Shown here one piece after another: positions 63,808-64,000 of a DNA stretch of 64,000 nt (position 1 is its first letter; each line of letters opens with the position of its first letter). The position numbers and the translations under genes were made by a program. The stretch is from Sulfitobacter sp. CW3. Its GTDB lineage: Bacteria > Pseudomonadota > Alphaproteobacteria > Rhodobacterales > Rhodobacteraceae. The stretch is from positions 62,001-126,000 of the forward strand of contig NZ_JAHXRL010000006.1 in assembly GCF_019392245.1 (NCBI RefSeq), read 5' to 3'. The notes beneath the pieces were generated by a model. It was not told the origin of the DNA. It searched no databases and saw only the letters and a list, made by a program, of their open reading frames with translations.

Positions 63808-64000
63808 ATGACAAAGACACCTGATATCGCCGCCATGATGAAAGACGTTATGGGCGCATTCCCAGTTGATACAACTGCGCTGAACGACGCGTTCAAAACA
63901 ACAGCCACTCTGAACGAAAAACTGTCCGGCGTTGCGCTGACAGCCGCCGAGAAATCCGCCGAGATTTCCAGCAAATGGCAAAAAGAAACACTGTCCAAGC
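63808..64000 (+). CDS. phaP: Phasin family protein (partial, runs off the window)
   Basis: The first 64 codons of a gene are seen; the frame is open at the right edge. MTKTPDIAAMMKDVMGAFPV is followed by an amphipathic helical run (DAFKTTATLNEKLSGVALT, AEKSAEISSKWQKETLSK), as in phasins that coat PHA granules. GAAAGAGGAAAAGACT precedes the ATG. The position after phaC and the upstream PhaR-type box support the assignment. Confidence 0.85.
   Translation, partial: MTKTPDIAAMMKDVMGAFPVDTTALNDAFKTTATLNEKLSGVALTAAEKSAEISSKWQKETLSK

Overview
This window is chromosomal DNA from an alphaproteobacterium of the family Rhodobacteraceae, most likely the Roseobacter group. The evidence is a GC-rich coding style with tightly overlapping genes (ATGA, TGATG and TAATG junctions), a betI-betC-betB-betA choline-O-sulfate operon, a pccR/pccB/pccA/methylmalonyl-CoA mutase cluster, a short prolyl-tRNA synthetase, an LdtR-type MarR regulator, and a phaZ/phaC/phasin locus. 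I cannot name the genus. I saw no rRNA, tRNA, CRISPR array, prophage or complete insertion sequence. Nearly all of the window is ordinary core genome.

Layout. 1-5721: the betaine operon (repressor, choline sulfatase, betaine aldehyde dehydrogenase, a small membrane protein, choline dehydrogenase) behind a perfect 22-bp palindrome. 5804-6502: an exported thermonuclease. 6503-18504: the propionyl-CoA assimilation region, with regulator PccR, a Bcr/CflA exporter, pccB, several small exported or unknown proteins, pccA, a DUF4174 protein, a sulfotransferase-like protein and methylmalonyl-CoA mutase. TTTGCAAA-type direct repeats lie in front of both pccR and pccB. 18616-21446: VOC protein, acetyltransferase, DjlA-like co-chaperone and an EEP nuclease/phosphatase. 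21519-27315: exopolyphosphatase, polyphosphate kinase, Hda and a PerM-type membrane protein. 27547-33991: pepT, proS, lolCD, a small transporter, a cytochrome c and a lipoprotein metalloprotease.

33992-35158 is the one region that looks foreign. It holds three degenerate direct repeats, a perfect 40-bp palindrome, and an AT-rich gene for a two-helix membrane protein with a coiled coil, whose TTG start overlaps the parE stop. 35155-45188: parE, two alpha/beta hydrolases, LysR/DUF4260, a MATE exporter, aspC, an XRE regulator with sdhE, and a MarR/LdtR regulator with a clear inverted repeat. 45305-51248: phzF-like gene, two tandem DUF1194 proteins, gloA, thyA-folA, a cold-shock gene and an ArsC/Spx-like protein.

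51245-53762 is the most interesting functional unit. It is a bufferin-type RiPP operon: precursor BufA with a signal peptide and four cysteines, MNIO maturase BufB (DUF692), partner BufC (DUF2063) and a DoxX-family membrane protein. By family knowledge it makes a modified copper-binding peptide in the periplasm. 53994-63666 holds thrS, an MFS protein, a run of small hydrolase and peptidase genes, and the divergent phaZ/phaC genes for polyhydroxyalkanoate turnover. The window ends inside a phasin gene that follows a CTGC-N3-GCAG PhaR-type box.
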